Below are positions 3,409-6,724 of a DNA stretch of 6,724 nt, piece by piece (within the stretch, counting starts at the first letter, position 1; every line of letters starts with the position of its first letter). The DNA comes from Propionibacteriaceae bacterium (GTDB lineage Bacteria; Actinomycetota; Actinomycetes; Propionibacteriales; Propionibacteriaceae). The stretch spans positions 1 to 6,724 of the forward strand of contig WQYJ01000116.1 of NCBI GenBank assembly GCA_009781325.1, read 5' to 3'. The notes under the pieces were generated by a model. That model was not told where the DNA came from, did no database searches, and saw only the letters and a program-made list of their open reading frames with translations. A program made the position numbers and the translations under genes.

Positions 3409-5673
3409 ATGTTCACATTCCAACGCGCGAAAAAGACGCTGCCCCTACTCACTGCGATCGTCGTAGTTCTTGGCGTACTCCTATCTTTTTCGGCCCCAGC
3501 CATGGCAGCCAACGACGTTTTCCGGATTGTCTTGAGATACTACGATCCGATTCAGATCACCTATACGATTCAATATCCCGCCCAGGACGACCGCGGGCAG
3601 TGGACAGGTCCAGAAGATGTCCCCATTGGTGGTGCGGGGGTTCCAGACCCGGCAAATAAGTTCGGCATTACTGACTACCTAGCAACTCAGATCTACTGTG
3701 TTGACCCATTTACCCCATTCCATAACCGTGTGGCTGGTTTGGGAGGCAGCTTCGCCTGGGATACCGGCGCGATGTCAGACACTTTGTCGGGGTACGTGTC
3801 CGCCGCTCCCTGGGTGTGGTCAGGTGCGATGCAGGTGTACGGAGATGCCGTGAGTTGGATCGCCATGAACGGCTATCACGGCAATTACAACTACAAAGGC
3901 ACCGACGATCCCGAGTCCCAAGCCAGTGTGGCTCGGTTGAACACCATGTTCCCCGGCATCGGCCCGACACTGATCGATAAAGAGATCGCTGTGATGGCGA
4001 CTAAGGTTGCCATTTGGAAGACTATCGCAGGTTCCAGCGTGGAGATTCTGAGTACGACCCTCGACGGGACTGCCAAGAGAACAACATTTGATGCCTTGGT
4101 AACTGCCCTGGTCAACGAGGGTGCTACGGTGCTGGATCCGGCGGGAAGACTCCCACTGACTGGTGAGTTGACCTCGACATCGATGACACTGCAGATCAGC
4201 GACATAGGCGCTATCTATGATGACTCAACGAGCGCTGCCTATGACATTTATGGTCCTCTGACAGCCGAAGCAAACCTGGAGAATGCGCCAGTTGGAAGCA
4301 CATTGGAGGACATGGACAGGGTCTTCCTCACAGCAACAGGGCTGAACACTAATGGTGTCCAGTTCATTACCTCGGTTGCACCCGATCCATTGACCGCCCT
4401 GCCGACAGACAGCGTACCTGGAACAACAGACCCTGCGCAGTACGTCACCGGCACTGGGGCTGGAACCACATGGACCAGCGACGAGTTCTACCTCGCGATC
4501 CCGAAGACCCGTACTGATCCAGACCGCGGTGACGCACTGATGGTGAACGCCGCGGCGATGTCCCCGAAAGTCACGGTCAATGAAGGTACGCCAGTAGTCT
4601 TTGCCTTCGCCAACAACGATGTTCAGGATTGGGACGCAATCCAAGCATTTATCGGAGCCACAACCGCTAATCAGCAGGTCAATCTCTATGCGAGGGCGAA
4701 CTGGTTCACCGGGGATACAACCCTGGGAAGCCTCTATGTCACCAAGCAGGTCGATATGGGTTCGCCGATGACCACCGATCAGGAGTTCGAGTTCGCGGTC
4801 TACCTCAGTAAGGACAGCCAGGATCCAAACCCACACCGCCTGGACTTGAGCGAGAACCCAGTTAGCGGTGCTTTCAGCGTCGATACAACGGCGAATACCT
4901 TCACTCTCAAGGACTCCGGAATAGCGTTTATCCAAGGTCTGCCGATGGTTGTCAGCGGCGGAAACACCGCCTATGAGTACTACTACTGGGTGGAAGAGGT
5001 GAACCTGTCGGCAGACTTTGATACCCCGCATCTTGAGGTTGCTAACGGCTCCACCCTGGCATCCTCGGTTGATGGAGCTAGAATCGGGCCCTTCATGGTC
5101 AACGATTCCCCAGGCCCGTCGGTAACGCTGGTGACGGCGACGAACACTCGCGGTCAATCCGAGTTGCTGATCACCAAAAAGCTCTCGGGAAAGCTGGAGG
5201 CCTGGGGTGTCACTGACACCACGCCGTACGAAGTCAGGATCAAGGACCTCACCAATAACAACTACCTAACCTTCACAGGCAGTGGTGCAACGTATTCCTG
5301 CACGGGCAACACTGGCAGTTCTGATCCGGACAGTGCCGATCTGATTATGATTACCGCAGGTCAGGCGGTGAGGATCACGAATCTGTGGACGAATGTGGCT
5401 TATCAAGTTGAAGAAGTCAAAGGTGTGCAATTCACGACCACGTATCAGGGCAATCCTGCGACACTGACCTCTGGTACATCCTCGACGGTCACGATCACAA
5501 ATACCTATGGTGACAAACCGCTGATCGAGACGGGCGGAACAGTTGCTGCCTTCGTTGGAGATCCTCCAATTGGCGGGTTGCCTGGGGTTGCTGGAGGAAT
5601 TTCGATTCTTCTTGGTCTGGGATTGCTGATCGCAGGGAGCAGGAAGGAGCTTGCTAAAGACCTTGTCAGCTAG
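3409..5673 (+). CDS. Secreted cell-wall-type adhesin: thioester-like (TQXA) domain plus two Cna-B/DUF7601-like repeats
   Basis: A 754-aa surface protein. Residues 1-33 are a signal peptide (basic start, hydrophobic core to VLLSFS, cleavage near APAMA). Residues about 85-240 resemble a thioester/TQXA domain. IYCVDPF holds the candidate Cys97, WIAMNGY follows at 150-156, and MATKVAIW (196-203) replaces the expected ATQxAIW, with K199 where the cross-linking Gln belongs. A middle region of unknown fold follows. Two repeats at about 440-580 and 585-700 each have a first-strand Lys (K446, K590), an E-box EE (529-530, 668-669) and a terminal TNT Asn (N579, N698), as in self-cross-linking Cna-B/pilin domains. 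The C-terminus has LIETGG (705-710), LPGVAGG (724-730), a membrane segment (731-743) and a basic tail, but no canonical LPXTG. A role in attachment is inferred. ATG 3409 is chosen for its GGAGGAG site and because the signal peptide follows directly. No sortase gene is in view. Confidence 0.85.
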   Translation: MFTFQRAKKTLPLLTAIVVVLGVLLSFSAPAMAANDVFRIVLRYYDPIQITYTIQYPAQDDRGQWTGPEDVPIGGAGVPDPANKFGITDYLATQIYCVDPFTPFHNRVAGLGGSFAWDTGAMSDTLSGYVSAAPWVWSGAMQVYGDAVSWIAMNGYHGNYNYKGTDDPESQASVARLNTMFPGIGPTLIDKEIAVMATKVAIWKTIAGSSVEILSTTLDGTAKRTTFDALVTALVNEGATVLDPAGRLPLTGELTSTSMTLQISDIGAIYDDSTSAAYDIYGPLTAEANLENAPVGSTLEDMDRVFLTATGLNTNGVQFITSVAPDPLTALPTDSVPGTTDPAQYVTGTGAGTTWTSDEFYLAIPKTRTDPDRGDALMVNAAAMSPKVTVNEGTPVVFAFANNDVQDWDAIQAFIGATTANQQVNLYARANWFTGDTTLGSLYVTKQVDMGSPMTTDQEFEFAVYLSKDSQDPNPHRLDLSENPVSGAFSVDTTANTFTLKDSGIAFIQGLPMVVSGGNTAYEYYYWVEEVNLSADFDTPHLEVANGSTLASSVDGARIGPFMVNDSPGPSVTLVTATNTRGQSELLITKKLSGKLEAWGVTDTTPYEVRIKDLTNNNYLTFTGSGATYSCTGNTGSSDPDSADLIMITAGQAVRITNLWTNVAYQVEEVKGVQFTTTYQGNPATLTSGTSSTVTITNTYGDKPLIETGGTVAAFVGDPPIGGLPGVAGGISILLGLGLLIAGSRKELAKDLVS

Positions 5674-5721
5674 GTGGATCCCGCAGATCGCAGGGGCCAA
5701 ACGAACACCCGGCGCACGTAG

Positions 5722-5740
5722 TTAGGCAAGCCTGATCTTA
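5722..5740 (+). promoter_or_regulatory. Candidate DtxR/IdeR iron box
   Basis: TTAGGCAAGCCTGATCTTA matches the remembered DtxR/IdeR consensus TTAGGTTAGCCTAACCTAA at 14 of 19 positions and includes the core inverted repeat AGGC-AA-GCCT. It lies 36 bp before the metal-ATPase start and at or next to its possible -35, a position suited to metal-dependent repression. Another metal regulator is possible. Confidence 0.4.
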
Positions 5741-5741
5741 C

Positions 5742-5768
5742 TTGAAGGTTATTTCCTCACCCGATAAG
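5742..5768 (+). promoter_or_regulatory. Possible promoter of the metal ATPase, leaderless
   Basis: TTGAAG (5742-5747) and GATAAG (5763-5768) are spaced 15 bases apart, or 17 if TAAGAC (5765-5770) is the -10. A start about seven bases downstream falls at or next to ATG 5777. No Shine-Dalgarno precedes that ATG, so a leaderless mRNA, common in Actinobacteria, is likely. The hexamers are only moderate matches. Confidence 0.3.
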
Positions 5769-5776
5769 ACTTGGGT

Positions 5777-6724
5777 ATGGCCAAAGTCCTTTCTGCCGCG
5801 CGCCGGTTCCCGTTTCTAGCCGGAACCCTGCTCGTGATCGGTGTTGCAGGTGTCTTAGCGTGGCTGTGGCCCGTGGCTGTTCCCTGGGTCCTTGGTGTCT
5901 CTGCCGGTGCCATGGCGGTACGCTCGGCTATTGAGATCGTACGCGAGCTGCGCTCGGGCACCTTCGGGGTAGACATTCTCGCGGTGACAGCTATTGGATC
6001 GACGATCGCGGTGGGGGAGACCTGGGCGTCGATCATCATCGTACTGATGCTGACTGGCGGGGAGGCTCTGGAGGAGTACGCAGCCGGTCGGGCCCGCAAG
6101 GACCTCACCTCTTTGGTGTCTAATGCTCCCAGTCTTGCTCATCGCATTGATGCTGATGGAACCGTGGCTGATTATGACGTAGCCGAGATCAGCATTGGTG
6201 ACGAGATCCTCGTACGCGCATCCGAGATCGTACCTCTTGATGGTGTGCTGATCTCGGAATCCGGGGAATTCGATGACTCGTCGCTGACAGGGGAGTCTCT
6301 GCCGCAGACCAGGGTTACTGGTGACACGGTCTACTCCGGGTCGATCAATGGTCCGGCAGCGGTGACAATCAAGGTAACCAGCCGAGCCGAGGACTCCCAG
6401 TATCAGCGCATCGTTGCTCTGGTGGAGGAGGCTGCAGAGAGCCGTGCTCCAATGGTACGACTGGCAGATCGGTACGCGCTGCCCTTCACAGCGGTGTCGT
6501 TGGCGATCGCCGGGATTGCGTGGGCGGTTTCGGGGAATCCGCTGCGATTCGCTGAGGTGTTGGTTGTGGCGACCCCGTGCCCGCTGATCATTGCTGCGCC
6601 GGTTGCATTCATGGCTGGGATGAGCCGTTCAGCTCGGCGCGGGGCGATCATTCGAGCATCCGGGACTCTGGAGAAATTGCATCGGGCGGTGACCTTCGCT
6701 TTCGATAAGACAGGCACGCTGACC
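5777..6724 (+). CDS. P1B-type heavy-metal-translocating P-type ATPase, N-terminal 316 residues (partial at the right edge)
   Basis: The frame stays open to the window end. An in-frame TAA at 5765 leaves TTG 5771 or ATG 5777 as start; ATG is preferred. After a short basic start there are hydrophobic segments at about 13-31 and 35-50, and a membrane pair near 66-95 running into GGEALEEYAAGRA. The actuator domain (about 110-225) carries PLDG (153-156) and TGES (171-174). The membrane metal site is TPCPL (266-270), and the phosphorylation motif DKTGT starts at D310. No N-terminal CxxC metal-binding domain is present. ATP-driven metal-ion transport across the membrane is firm from the motifs. The metal is not: CPL rather than CPC argues against a classic copper pump, and the upstream DtxR-like box hints at iron, manganese or a related divalent metal. 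Confidence 0.9.
   Translation, partial: MAKVLSAARRFPFLAGTLLVIGVAGVLAWLWPVAVPWVLGVSAGAMAVRSAIEIVRELRSGTFGVDILAVTAIGSTIAVGETWASIIIVLMLTGGEALEEYAAGRARKDLTSLVSNAPSLAHRIDADGTVADYDVAEISIGDEILVRASEIVPLDGVLISESGEFDDSSLTGESLPQTRVTGDTVYSGSINGPAAVTIKVTSRAEDSQYQRIVALVEEAAESRAPMVRLADRYALPFTAVSLAIAGIAWAVSGNPLRFAEVLVVATPCPLIIAAPVAFMAGMSRSARRGAIIRASGTLEKLHRAVTFAFDKTGTLT

Noticed and set aside
4225..5157. Long open frame (about 310 codons) on the minus strand inside the surface-protein gene
   Set aside because: It is antisense to a well-supported protein with signal peptide and repeated domains, shows no recognisable motif or fold signal, and is rich in Arg, Cys and Gly as expected of a shadow frame.
5674..5721. 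Terminator after the surface-protein gene
   Set aside because: No stable stem with a U-tract could be found in this stretch, so none is claimed.
5749..6142. Minus-strand frames opposite the metal ATPase
   Set aside because: The plus strand here encodes clear P-type ATPase membrane and actuator segments in one continuous frame.

Overview
The window looks like chromosomal DNA from a high-GC Gram-positive bacterium (Actinobacteria, possibly Propionibacteriaceae or a relative). The evidence is moderately GC-rich codon use, a thioester-domain plus Cna-B-like surface protein with a C-terminal membrane anchor, a DtxR-like box and a leaderless-looking gene start. The genus is a guess; no rRNA or other marker gene is present.

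Left part (1-1600): the probable tail of an unidentified gene is followed by short intergenic repeats and a 115-bp multi-stem palindrome. Next come a leftward DUF1801/YdhG-like gene and a rightward vapBC toxin-antitoxin operon whose leader carries two copies of the self-complementary octamer GTATATAC. A 78-bp repeat present on the left side of the palindrome recurs just after vapC, so the DUF1801-vapBC module sits between direct repeats.

Middle (1584-3262): an apparently intact IS1380-family insertion sequence of about 1.68 kb, transcribed leftward, with 30-bp perfect terminal inverted repeats and a 455-aa DDE transposase. It has a plausible promoter just inside the right end, a leader hairpin that would cover the likely ribosome-binding site, and a strikingly G-rich 3' untranslated segment. 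Its outer tips match the arms of the palindrome at 229-343, which may therefore be a related non-autonomous (MITE-like) element. No target-site duplication was found.

Right part (3263-6724): a 754-aa secreted surface protein with signal peptide, thioester-type (TQXA) domain, two Cna-B/DUF7601-like repeats with isopeptide-bond residues, and a C-terminal transmembrane anchor. The expected thioester Gln is Lys, and the LPXTG motif is not canonical. It is followed by the first 316 codons of a P1B-type heavy-metal ATPase (TGES, TPCPL, DKTGT motifs) cut by the window edge. That gene has a DtxR/IdeR-like box upstream and no clear Shine-Dalgarno, which suggests iron-linked control of a metal transporter from a leaderless mRNA.

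The parts do not form one pathway. The picture is a repeat- and IS-rich accessory segment with a stability module (vapBC) beside a surface adhesin and a metal pump. The most unusual signals are the shared tips of palindrome and IS, the transposase leader hairpin, and the substituted thioester motif.
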